The notes under the pieces: generated by a model | What the model was told of the DNA's origin: nothing | Seen by the model: only the letters and a program-made list of their open reading frames with translations | Database searches by the model: none | Made by a program: the position numbers and the translations under genes | Source: Spongilla lacustris | Lineage: Eukaryota; Porifera; Demospongiae; Spongillida; Spongillidae | Direction: 5' to 3' | DNA: 64,000 nucleotides | Assembly: GCA_949361645.1 (NCBI GenBank) | Contig: OX442426.1 | Coordinates: forward strand, 5,960,278-6,024,277 | Part shown: positions 37,755 through 48,884 of the stretch, piece by piece | How positions within the stretch are numbered: position 1 is the first letter of the stretch | Layout of the letters: each line of letters begins with the position of its first letter

Positions 37755-38841
37755 AGAAAGTAACAATAATCAATCACAAAACTAAACCTGCAATTAAAGC
37801 AGCAACTCAATATAAATGCCGGTATATGCATGTGCATAGGCATCGCCAATTAAGTTTATAGGATTATAGTGCATATGGAAAATACCATGCATGCATTTAC
37901 AATATTATATTTTTATAAAGTCGAGCAAATCAACCGTTTTTACCTTTATGTCACACAAAGTCATTTGACCATGTCAATCATAGCAATTCCATCTGTACAC
38001 GAATTTAACTGCATGGGCTTGACCCATTGTTGTGTGAAGCCACATTTGTGGCGGCGAAATACTTTCATTGCCACATACATATGTACATGTACGACACTTC
38101 AGTTCAGAGTAACAATATACTACGCTTGCCGTTTTAGTACTAGGCAGTACATTAATGCGTGTACATATGCCATTACTTGCCTTTGTGTATACTATGAGCA
38201 CATAAATTATCATCATTATCATTATCGATATACTGGTTTATAATATATGCAACATGAATATTACCCCCTAGTACTATATAATGAGGCATACAACGAAATT
38301 AATCCACTGGTTTTCAGTTGTAAGGAGACTGTATTATATATATATATGTATGTCCCCAGAGAAGTTTCTAACATCCCATGTGCGTGAGCGATATCCCGAA
38401 AGCTTTACATTCATCCGGCTTCCTGCACGGCGATTGCATGCCCGTGCATGCCAAACCACAATCGTTTTTCTCCTGGTTACTGTAATGCACCCAAATACAC
38501 TTGTTAAATGCAATTACATGAATGAATATTGCATGCAGCAGAACTTACATGTAATTCACCTGATCTCTTATGTATACATTATGCATGTATATGGACCATA
38601 ATAATAGCATGCACTAAATGGGTTTTAACCTCACAGTTCAAGGTCATCTTGTTGAGCTCGTCAAGTTACAAGTACCCGTGTTGTTATTTTTTTTAAAGAA
38701 GTACATAAAATATGCATATGCCACTACTATTTTATACTGATACATACATCCTAGCTGGCCTACGGATTGCATACATGGAACGAGCACGCTTGGCTGATTA
38801 GTAAATCACATCCCTCATTAAGCAAGTCATTACATAGATGG
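37755..38841. other. 5' flank of A3
   Basis: Homologue of 11791-12877. Confidence 0.5.
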
Positions 38842-38848
38842 TATAAAA
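38842..38848 (+). promoter_or_regulatory. TATA box of A3
   Basis: TATAAAA 83 bp before the ATG; nine leader bases present in the other A genes are missing. Confidence 0.75.
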
Positions 38849-38924
38849 TCGCTCTGTTCGCCTTCCGATATCCACAATCAAACAGCTGGGAGACTGACGT
38901 GATAAGTAGCGCAATCTATAGAAA

Positions 38925-39558
38925 ATGAAAGTCCAATTGGCCGCGGCTTGTTTACTTGCTCTCGTCATTGTACAAGTTGGTGCTACCACTTCTCCTCTGG
39001 AGGATATGAAATATCATTTCCTAGCATTGAGTGCTTTAGCCTCCTCAGTAAGTGTATATCAGTCGTGCATGGTTTCTAGTTGCATTCCATCACCTGCATT
39101 ATATCCATGTAAAGTATGATCTAAACGACGCTACAAAATTTCAAGCCATGTGCACAGTTCTTAGACGTGTAAGAAGCAATCAGTGCAACGAAACCGATAA
39201 CCTCGATCGAATTAGAAATATCACGTGCTCCTTTGTGTCGGCTATGCCAGTAAGTGGAACTAATGAGATCGTGCGAATACATACATGAATCGGCATGTAA
39301 ATTATTCTGCATGTCAAAATGTCACCTTTTTCATCATAGGGCATCAACCCAAACTACACATGTGAGCAAATGGTGGACGTGATATGCGTCCTTGAGGAAA
39401 TCAGACTCTTGCAGATAGCTAATAAACTGTCATGGGTTATCAATGGCGTTCAAAGTCCTTCTTCCTTCACGCAAAGCGACACTTGCAAATGGATTAAGAA
39501 TGTTTTCATCCTCCAAGAGTTAGATGTACAGCAGTTACAGTTACCTCAGAATTGTTAA
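38925..39558 (+). CDS. A3: subfamily A secreted protein, divergent type (158 aa)
   Basis: Exons 38925-39047, 39115-39249 and 39340-39558. Signal peptide MKVQLAAACLLALVIVQVGA. It differs from A1/A2/A4 in LEDMKYHF, RRVRSNQC, exon-2 end SAMP instead of SDMW, and in the last helix (LQIANKLSWVINGVQSP, ILQELDVQQLQLPQNC). All seven cysteines are kept. The ATTAAA that follows the stop in A1, A2, A4 and A6 is absent (TTCATTCGCTGCG), so it needs another 3'-end signal. With A5 it forms a distinct A lineage. Confidence 0.85.
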
Positions 39559-40370
39559 CTTTTCATTCGCTGCGTGTTCGAGTCTAATGTAAAACATATC
39601 ACATGCACTTGTCACTCATTACTATAATTTGAAAGCATACTTATAATGCGTATACGGATGGAACGCGTGTCTACATCCATGCAGTGGGACCGGATCATTA
39701 GCGCTGAAAACCAATGAACAAAAGCTAGCTACTGGACTCTTCTACGAACGGAACGATTGTGAGGCTTCTGCCGAATGAAAAGTTCTCAAAATGATCCGCT
39801 AATTTATTAGAGGAATTCATTTTCAAATGCCATGCAGCTTAGCTCTATACTTATGGCAATGCACTAAAAGTAACTGCCGGAGAGCCCTGGGAGGTATCTA
39901 GCGTCAGTTTGCATGTCGAAGTGATTTGTTTTCACTGTTAAGTTTTTAAGTGAACCTGCATGAGCTCCTGAACAGTTCAGTGCATTGGCTAGTTGAATAA
40001 ATGCTTTTAATCCTCGGTTAATAATTTGTAAAATCCGTTGGTGTGTCGTATATTGTGAATTAAGCTCTTCTTCATGATGTATTCATACATTGCTTAAAAA
40101 CTCATAAAAAAAAAACGAATCTAACCGGCAGTATTTCTTGTGTGGAATGTACACCACACGTCAGGTTCAGAAATCACTTCCAATATATGAGTTCGATGAG
40201 GATCGTTGCGCATTGATCTGGATTGAGTGAATCTGATTGCGGACTTCGTGCACGCGAGCTTCTTCATTCGCATACTACGGCCAGTTCACCAGCCATCTTT
40301 CACGCGGTATACAATTATAAGGTTTGTAAATTGAAGGGTTTTTTGTACATGTGTTTTAGATGTTAGAAAT
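39559..40370. repeat. 3' flank specific to the A3/A5 lineage (about 0.8 kb)
   Basis: Present here and at 54347-55150, absent after A1, A2, A4 and A6, where the same outer sequences are joined with only about 60 bp between. No coding potential recognised. Confidence 0.75.
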
Positions 40371-40830
40371 GATTTATCTTCAGCTACATGTAGTGTTTTA
40401 AGTGGACCTGGACAAATAATTCAGTGCAAAATTGAATCATCCTTGCATGGGTCATGGTAAAATATTTGCATGTAAAATTAATATTTATATCAATAGTCAG
40501 TTAACTACAAAAAATGATTCCCGTTTGGAATGTGATGTGCCCTTTTCAGAAATCACGTGTTTTAAAAGCGTATAGGAAGTGGATTAGGATGCCTTGGTAA
40601 ATCATCACAGGATGGTGGCCCGACAAATCTTTTTTCCGCCCCGGTTACATTAGTATGTCGTGGGGCTGGAACCCAAATCCTTCACTTCCTTACTGCATGC
40701 AATACTAATAAGGACTCCAAATTGTAATTTGATGTTTAACAGTTTTTTTTTTTTCACTATGCAGCGTATGATGCTTATCCATATGCACAAGATAACTTAG
40801 GGAGGATTGCATTATTGATGGTAACGTGAA
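40371..40830. other. Common A-gene 3' flank, cut by an inversion junction
   Basis: Homologue of 13650-14170 and of 1-430. Confidence 0.6.
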
Positions 40831-42035
40831 AGAATTTCGCCGCCACAAATGTGGCTCCACACAGCATGTACAGTGGGTCAAACCCATGCAGTTAAATTCG
40901 TGTACAGATGGTCTTGCTATGATTGACATGGTCAAATGACTTTGTGTGACATATAGGTCAAAACGGTTGATTTGCGCGACTTTATACAAACATAATATTG
41001 TAAATGCATGCATGGTATTATCCATATGCACTATATCCTATAAACTTGGGCATGCATACGCACATGCATATATGTTGAGTTGCTGCTTTAATTGCAGGTT
41101 TAATTATGTGATTGATTATTATTACTTTTTATAATTATTTTAAAAAAATTACCATTTCTGTTTCGAACTTTATTTTTATTGCAAGTTGAATACAAATATT
41201 AATCCTCGGGTCGCAAATTGTTTGTATATATTTTTAAATATTACTTTATATGTGGTCTGTAGCTATACTTGTATTTTAACTATATAAAGGTAAGCCTAAC
41301 TAAACCGACAGTACACTAGTCTAATATTGTACGGCGACCATAACATTAAAATGATTAATGTTATGTAAGTTGAGTAACTACAGCAGGGTGGAGTGAACCC
41401 TACTGCGGATATCCCATAAGGCCTACATGTAGCTGTTGTTTAATTGTAACCACTGCGCTGAAGAAAAAAAAGACCAATACATAAAAGGAAATGCATAAAC
41501 TATATTATTGCATGGAGAAGTCAAACTGCGCCTGGCGTTAGTAAGAGTCAAAAGAGCGAAATGTTTCATACATTTGAATGGACGAGTGCGCGGGTATAGT
41601 TGACGGACGTTTACAATTACACGTCAGGAATACCTAATTAGGCTAATGGGAATCTGCGTGGGCATTAATTATAACCATGAGACGAAAATGATTCACGTCT
41701 GGAATTTACACCGTTTCAGAAATCAATTTAGAAATCGTAGGAAGTGGATTCGGATGCCTTGGCAAATCGTCCGGCCGGATATGGTTTTCGCACACGTGCT
41801 GCATGCAATCATGTGCAACTGATTAGTATTCTCAAAACAATGCATTAAAATATGCATGTGTATTATTATATACACATTGTTGTGACAGTGACGTACACAA
41901 CGGCAAGTGGCATACATATGGATAGCATGATGTTGCATGAGCTAGTTTCTAGATGTATTATTTATTTTTATTCACTTCAGAGATGAGAGCTTATAAAAAG
42001 TCAAACATTAAAATACTTGGTGCTGCTTTTGGAGA
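40831..42035. other. Inverted A 5' flank with an empty LINE site
   Basis: Reverse complement of about 12100-10700. Around 41125-41150 the LINE insertion found in units 1-3 is missing and a single ATTATA-type target remains. Confidence 0.65.
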
Positions 42036-42569
42036 CCACGTGTTCTGCTCCAGACCTCATTCGTCTCCACCAAATGGATGGAGACTAGACCCCCTCAGGT
42101 TGCTTTGGTCCTTCTTCGTATAAGTGGTGCCGGGGTTTTGTAAACTGCCCGATCAACACCACCATCACCTTTCAGGCTCTCGTTTAGATGATGACATCTA
42201 TAGGGCTTTCATGCACACAGTGCATGAACACCCAGAGGAAGCTCAGAACTGCGGTCATTGTCTCACCACTCATCTGCAGCTTTCATCTCCTTAATTCATT
42301 TTTCCACTGGCGTTATTTATTGGTAACCTGATGCAAATTTTTTCGCAAAGAAAAATGGCAGCTATCATAAATATAGCTCAACTCAGTGTCCCAACTGATT
42401 GGAATTATCTCAGAATTAAACGCGATCATCATCTCCACCTGCCATCCTTGTGGAGTCGAAGACTGAAGAGCTCACAGAATGACAGACAGTAATTAAGATT
42501 GCTTACATAGTAAATGACGTACATGTATACAAATATGTGCGCACAAAAAAAAAAAACGGTTTGTTGAAA
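42036..42569 (+). mobile_element. RT scrap and spacer downstream of B6
   Basis: 42036-42295 is the reverse complement of 10620-10370 (post-catalytic RT region). 42296-42569 matches the reverse of 16510-16260, that is, the 3' side of a B (+) gene. Confidence 0.6.
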
Positions 42570-43150
42570 TTAAATGTTCGCGCAGTTTTGTAGTGCAAAT
42601 GTCTTCTTTAACCAGTCGCAGACACTGCTTTGCAAGAAAGAACTAGGAGTTTGATATTGATTGCTGATGTAATTAGACCAAGTGATCGAAATGGTGCGAT
42701 CTATCTTCAAGAGTCTGATTTCCTCAAGGACGCATATCACGTCTACCATTTGCTCACATGTGTAGGCAGGGTTGATACGCTACAAAGAACACGGGACGTC
42801 ATTTCACTAATAGCACACGATGTCTAAACGTACCGATACATAGGAGCACGTGACATTTCTAACATGTTCCAGGCTATCGGTCTCGTTACAACACTGATTA
42901 CTTCTGACTTGTCTAAGAACTGTGCACATGGCATGAAATTTGGTTACGTCGCTGAGAACATACTGCAAATGATACGCAGGCGTAAATGAATGCAAGAGTA
43001 ACTATCACGTGGGAAGGTGGCAACACTTACGTATTGAGTACTGGTTAAGTCATTTAAGTAGAGAAAATGGTTTCTGATGTCCTCCAGAGGAGTAGTAGAG
43101 ACAACGATGACAAAATGGAGGAGAAAAGCTGCGATGAACTGAACCGCCAT
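42570..43150 (-). CDS. B6: subfamily B secreted protein with an extra cysteine (152 aa), intact
   Basis: Exons 43150-43031, 42962-42834 and 42779-42570, all phase 0. Signal peptide MAVQFIAAFLLHFVIVVS. Exon 2 has one more codon, giving NQCCNETD, so this protein has eight cysteines instead of seven. Exon 3 starts RINPAYTC and ends ALQNCANI. It is the most divergent intact B gene. Its long leader and its ALQxCAxI C-terminus show that it belongs to the B (+) lineage turned around, not to the dead B (-) lineage. Confidence 0.83.
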
Positions 43151-43230
43151 TTTGTTTTCAGCAAATATAGCTCCGTTTATTTTCCCTATTTATAGTGAGA
43201 GCCGAATGATGAATTGTCAACCAGCAGACG

Positions 43231-43240
43231 TTTTTATATA
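43231..43240 (-). promoter_or_regulatory. TATA box of B6
   Basis: TATATAAAAA on the minus strand, 90 bp from the ATG. Confidence 0.7.
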
Positions 43241-43740
43241 CGTACTCATAGTGGTGACATCCATGCCATGTACATAGTAGTTGTAAACCACAAGACTCTC
43301 GTAAATTAATTAGTTACGATATCTATATGTCATTTGAGTGCTCATATGGTGTTAAGGGCAGTGCATGTACATGTAACCAATGTATCTGCATGAATTTTAT
43401 GTGCTTGTAGTCTATACCGTTTGCAGAATATATGCATCTCCCATCAGTATGAAGAATGATTGTGAAATCGAAATTATGTTTGAGAGCAATACGGCATAAT
43501 AATGGATCGAGGCGAAAATTGCGATCATTGGCATTCAAAGCATGCGGTTTTCAACGCGTGTACAGGAAATAGCCTGTGTGCTAATCGCCCTTCCCAGAAT
43601 TTTTTTTCTTTGACGCATGTTCATTCTGTGACGCCGGTCAGCCGCTTCAAAACGGAAGTTGTCTTTTTAAAGAATGTCTCCGCCTATTATCAGCAAAATG
43701 CGGCTCTACGTATGTGCGTTATGTACATGTAGCCGTCACT
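43241..43740. other. Upstream region of B6
   Basis: Reverse complement of the B2 upstream region (about 15570-15040). Confidence 0.6.
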
Positions 43741-43766
43741 ACAAGACATCATAGGCGTCGGAACCA

Positions 43767-43789
43767 GGGGGGGGGGGGGGGGGGGGGGG
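43767..43789. repeat. Poly-G tract (23 G) at an array breakpoint
   Basis: Preceded by GGCGTCGGAACCA and followed directly by the reverse complement of 1785 downward. It sits at the join between B upstream DNA and A flank DNA. Confidence 0.9.
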
Positions 43790-45492
43790 CCTCAAAAGTC
43801 TGTGATTGAAGCATATGATGCCGGGAGAGGATCGTATGTGTGAGATTTAATTTATGATGCAAGACACTATACAAATTTAATTGCCATTAGGTGTACCTAA
43901 AATTCATGATGCACAATACTTCAATCAGTATGCAGAATGGTATGTAGTAAGAGCAAACATCACATGGACCTGTTATATACGTCAAATAGTCCAGTTATTT
44001 CTTTACAACATCTAAGTACAAGCTTTCTGAGGAAGATAGAGTTCAGCAGTATTCTGAGGTGATAGTAGCAGAAATATTCGTTTAAATGTGGCCAGTGTAT
44101 CACCAAGTAAAGTGTTGATTAGTGTGCAATTTCTAATCTTTTTATTCATTCAAAAGCAAAGTACTCACATCAATGGATCCTATCTGTCATGGTGTAAGGT
44201 GTGACTTCCTTACTGCATGTAATACGTGTTACAGTACTTGTGATTTGATGTTTAACACTTTTATGCATCCATGGGATCCGCCGGATTGAGTGAGTCTCAT
44301 TAGAGTCATTCCACATTTTGGACCTCGTGCACGTGATCTTCTTCATGTGCCTAGTGCAGGGCGGATTGAATCTATAGATCGATGCGGTTCGATGTGGTGG
44401 TGCGGAAGCGCGGTCAGTCGAGAAGCGTACGATATGAATACGGAGTTTTACGGACTCATGGTAAACATGGTTTTGCATGCTGCAACCACAGCTGTGGGAT
44501 GGTTCTTATTTAACGAATAAGTTCATTTCACGGCCACGGGCAACTTGAATGCAAAACCTCGGGTCGCAATTTGTTGGTGTACATCGGTACATGTATATTG
44601 AAATATTACTTTATATGATCTATTTGCGTGGTATATTTTAGTTGGTTAAAAGTTTCGCCGCAGCATTTCAGCCCACGTTAAAAGAATATATAGCTTGATC
44701 GTTGAATACCCTGTAGTCATAACCACCAGTGGAATGGTAACTTCTTGGAAGCGTATACGTAGGATGTGATTACAATTAATGCATGCATGTGTAGCCAAGC
44801 GCTTATTATATTATACAGCTTACCGCCACTTCCGTTATCACGAGGATGCGCGTGGGTAGAAGCGGTTAATTGAAGTACGAATCAGTCCTTTGGGTTTAAT
44901 ACAAACGGTAAAAGGCTATATCAAAAAACCTCACCTCAGCATGGCTAACCTTTCTCCCAATTGACGTTACCATCAATAATACAATCCTCCCTAAGTTATC
45001 TTGTGCATATGGATAAGCATCATACGCTGCATAGTGAAAAAAAAAACTGTTAAACATCAAATTACAATTTGGAGTCCTTATAGGTATTGCATGCAGTAAG
45101 GAAGTGAAAGATTTGGGTTCCAGCCCCACGACATACTAATGTAACCGGGGCGGAAAAAAGATTTGTCGGGCCACCATCCTGTGATGATTTACCAAGGCAT
45201 CCGAATCCACTTCCTATACGCTTTTAAAACACGTGATTTCTGAAAAGGGCACATCACATTCCAAACGGGAATCATTTTTTGTAGTTAACTGACTATTGAT
45301 ATAAATATTAATTTTACATGCAAATATTTTACTCAGACGGATTTTACATGCAAATTTTGACCCAAGGATGATTTAATTTGGCATGCGCTGAATTATTTGT
45401 CCAGGTCCACTTAAAACACTACATGTAGCTGAAGATAAATCACTTATCATTAATACCTAATACACATAAAAATAAAATAAAAAGAACTTCAG
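43790..45492. other. 3' flank of A4 (inverted)
   Basis: 43797-44330 is the reverse complement of 1785-1250. From about 44480 to 45480 it matches the reverse of the A6 3' flank. No gene supported. Confidence 0.6.
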
Positions 45493-45504
45493 TTTAATGA
45501 AAAG

Positions 45505-46153
45505 TTAACAATTCTGAGGTAACTGTAATCCATGTGCACGTAATTCTTGGTTTTGGAATACGAATATATTCTTAATCCATTTGCAAGTGTCGCTTTGCGT
45601 GAAGGAAGAAGGAGTTTGAACACCCCTGATAGAGATTTCCCATGACAGATTACTAAAGATCTCCAATATTCTGATTTCCTCAAGGACGCATATCACGTCC
45701 ACCATTTGCTTACATGTGTAGTTTGGGTTGATGCCCTATAATGCAAAAGGTGACATTTTCACATGCAGGATACACACATGCATATAATGTATTCGCTCGA
45801 TCTCAATAGTTCCACTAGCCGACTTACCGACATGTCCGATACATAGGAGCACGTGATGTTTCTAATTTGATCGAGGTTATCGGTTTCGTTGCACTGATTG
45901 CTTCTCACTTGTCTAAGAACTGTGCACATGGCTTGAAATTTGGTAGCGTCGTTTAGATCATACTTTACAAGGTATATATATAATGCAGGTGATGGAATAC
46001 AACTAGAAGCCACGACTGATATACACTTACTGAGGAGGCTAAAGCACTCAATGCTAGGAAATTATATTTCATATCATCCAAAGGAGAAGTGGTAGCACCA
46101 ACTTGTACAATGACGAGAGCAAGAAAACAAGCCGCGGCCAATTGGACTTTCAT
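45505..46153 (-). CDS. A4: subfamily A secreted protein (162 aa), intact
   Basis: Exons 46153-46031, 45962-45828 and 45735-45505. Signal peptide MKVQLAAACFLALVIVQVGA. Exon 2 ends SDMS. Exon 3 has three codons (VQT) more than A1/A2 in IRGVQTPSSF, a length it shares with A6, and GVQ is also present in A3/A5, so A1/A2 lost these codons. Seven cysteines and the NET, NIT, NYT and NLS sequons are present. ATTAAA on the minus strand at 45498-45493. Confidence 0.85.
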
Positions 46154-46238
46154 TTTCTATAGATTGCGCTTCTTATCTCGTCAGTTTCTGGAGTCTCCCA
46201 GCTGTTTGATTGTGGATATCAGCAGGCGAACAGAGCGA

Positions 46239-46245
46239 TTTTATA
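46239..46245 (-). promoter_or_regulatory. TATA box of A4
   Basis: TATAAAA on the minus strand, 92 bp from the ATG. Confidence 0.75.
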
Positions 46246-46315
46246 CCATCTGTGTAATGACTTGCTTAATGATGGATGTGATGTACTATTCAGCCAAGCG
46301 TGCTCGTTTCATGTA

Positions 46316-46500
46316 TGCAATCTATAGGCCAGCTAGGATGTATGTATCATGCAGTAGAATAGTAGTGGCATATGCATATTTTATGTACTACTTTAAAAAA
46401 AAAAATAACAACACAGGTACTTGCAATCTATAGGCCAGCTAGGATGTATGTATCATGCAGTAGAATAGTAGTGGCATATGCATATTTTATGTACTACTTA
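46316..46500. repeat. Local tandem duplication of about 78 bp
   Basis: GCAATCTATAGGCCAGCTAGGATG... through TTTTATGTACTACTT occurs at 46318-46394 and again at 46425-46500, separated by an A-rich stretch. It lies at the end of the inverted block. Confidence 0.85.
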
Positions 46501-46505
46501 AAAAA

Positions 46506-47143
46506 AATTTGACATTCCACGACAAGTAAGCGTTTTCGAGTTATCATCGTACAACGGATTGCATTCATGTAAGCCAGTTGTAATTATGTAAAAGCAATTG
46601 AAATAATTCCACATGTACATAAATGATTGTAAAATAAAAAGCCATCTCTTTACGTAGCACCAACCCAGCGTACACGGTGTGCATGTGAGCAGATATACTG
46701 ATGCGACATTAAAATCAAAATCTTAGATCCTGAAGATATAGCGTACACTTGAGTCTTCAGTTGTCAGTTACCTCCATGCATTGTTATTGGTATTTATTAT
46801 ATAATACTGTTAGCATACATGGAAGTTAATGGACCGTTGTGTCGATGCGATAGAAGGTGTAAACATCATGCGCATTTGTACAGTCAGCACCTTCCCACAC
46901 TTGTAGAAGAATATATTGGTACCTCGGTGCAAAACTGAGAAAATTGGCACCCACCATAAAAATAGCTCAACTAAGTGTCCCAACTGATTGGCATTATTTC
47001 AGAATTAAACGCGAGCATCATCTCCACCTGCCATCAATGTGGAGTCGAAGACTGAACAGCTCACAGAATGACAGCCAGTTATTAATAATTCATTACAAGT
47101 TACGACGTACATGTATACAGATATATGCGCACAAAACGGTTTG
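46506..47143. other. Array spacer before B7
   Basis: Homologue of 6476-7106; nothing recognised. Confidence 0.5.
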
Positions 47144-47713
47144 TTATACGCAGATTTGTAATTATGCAAATGTCTTCTTTAACCAGTCGCAGACAGTGCT
47201 TTGCAAGAAAGAACTAGGAGTTTGATATTGAGTGCTGATGCTATTAGACCAAGTGATCGAAATGTTGCGATCTATCTGCAGGAGTCAGATTTCCTCAAGG
47301 ACGCATATCACGTCCACCATTTGCTCACATGTGTAGGCAGGGTTGGTACGCTACAAAGAACACGGGACGTCATTTCACGAATAGCACAGATGTCTAAACG
47401 TACCGATACATAGGAGCACGTGACATTTCTAACATGTTCCAGGCTATCGGTCTCGTTACACTGATTGCTTCTCACTTGTCTAAGAACTTTGCACATGGCA
47501 TGAAATTTGGTTACGTCGCTGAGAAGATACTGCAAAGGATAAGCAGGCGTAAATGCATGCAAGAGTATCACGTGGGTAGGCGGCAGCACTTACATATTGA
47601 GTACTGGTTAAGTCATTTAAGTAGAGAAAATGGTTTCTGATGTCCTCCAGAGGAGTAGTAGAGACAACGATGACAAAATGGAGGAGAAAAGCTGCGACGA
47701 ACCGAACTGCCAT
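47144..47713 (-). pseudogene. B7: B gene truncated by a nonsense codon in exon 3
   Basis: Exons 47713-47594, 47529-47404 and 47350-47144. Exons 1 and 2 are open. In exon 3 the Arg codon after VICVLEEI is TGA (plus-strand 47285-47287), so the product would be 103 aa and lack the last helices and two cysteines. A second lesion, a 3-bp insertion near 47162, creates TAA before the final LQIC. TATA box at 47767-47773. It could still make a short secreted peptide, but the two lesions argue for decay. Confidence 0.82.
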
Positions 47714-47773
47714 TTTGTTTTCAGCTATAGCGAGAGCCAAATGATGAATTGTCTACCAGCAGACGCTTTTATA

Positions 47774-48342
47774 CTTACTCTTAGCGGTGACATCCATGCC
47801 ATGCATGTACATAGTAGTTGTAAACCACAAGACTCTAGTTAATTCATTAGTTACGATATATTTAATTACAATCATATAATTATAATATTATATACATAAT
47901 TTGAGCGCTCATATGGTCTTGAGTGTATGTGCTTGTAGTCTATACCGTTTGTGTCTCCAATCAGATCAGGAATGATCAGTTGTGAAATCGAAATGGTCAT
48001 TGAGAGCATACTGCATAATAATGGAGGCATTATGGCACTCAAAGCATGCAGTTTCAACCAGGAAATAGTCTGTGTACTTACTAATCACCCTTCCCAGAAT
48101 ATATTTCTTTGATGTGTGTCCATGCAGTGATGCAGGTCATCCGATTCAAAACAGAACTTGTCGTTTTGAAGAATGTCCCGGCCGAAAATGTGGCTCTTAC
48201 GTATGCATGCGCGCGTTACATAATGAGACATGTACATGTATGTGAAGTGCGTGTAGCCGTCATACTGACTTGTATCTACACTACACGTACCAATGCGAGG
48301 TATACCTTACATGGTAGTAATTAAGGAATATAAGTGTGAAGG
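47774..48342. other. Upstream region of B7
   Basis: Homologue of 7632-8210; no gene supported. Confidence 0.55.
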
Positions 48343-48669
48343 TACAGCATTTAGTTTGAGGTTTTGCACCTTTCAAACAAGGCATTTGTCTAATAATGCA
48401 AGCACTTAATTAAGCCAACACACTGTACTTTCCCAACCAACTTTTAAAGATATCTATAAAACTCTGCACGAGTACAATTATGATTCTACCAGTTCAAAAT
48501 CATTACTTACCCCAAGCAGGGATCTCTGGCCCCCCTCCTCCCCATAGGCTGCATGGGAAGAATATGTAACATAGAAATACTTACATGTAACATTACATGT
48601 ACATACTCATGTGTATGAATCACAATTGTTTTGGCAAAACCTCAAAATCACTCCAAACAAAATGCTATA
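48343..48669. mobile_element. MITE-like element, unit 4, damaged left repeat
   Basis: Same element as 8211-8545, but the left arm has lost about 12 bp (TTTAGTTTGAGGTTTTGC). Confidence 0.72.
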
Positions 48670-48884
48670 CGGTACTATCCAACTTATTTAAGGTGAAGGC
48701 TACATGCACTTCACATACATGTACATGTCTCATTATGTAATGTCTGGTCAATGTGCATATGTAGAGCCACACATTTTGTTGATAATTGGGGACATTCTTT
48801 AAAACGACAACGTCCATTTTGGAGCAGCTGACCTGCGCCGGTCAATGCATGATGAACACGCATCAAACAAATATATATTACACT

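Larger units (their letters stand above)
31608..40830 (+). repeat. Segmental array, unit 3 (truncated)
   Basis: Follows units 1 and 2 up to A3 and its 3' flank. It then ends at an inversion junction at about 40830 (GTAACGT joined to GAAAGAATTTCGCCGCCACA), so the B (+), LINE 3' end and B relic of a full unit are absent. Confidence 0.85.
40831..46505 (-). repeat. Inverted array block carrying B6 and A4
   Basis: Reads as the reverse complement of array parts: A 5' flank (40831-42035), RT scrap, B (+)-type gene B6, B upstream region, a foreign join at 43741-43797, then A 3' flank, A4 and its 5' flank. The parts are not in the order of a unit, so more than one rearrangement is needed. Confidence 0.8.
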
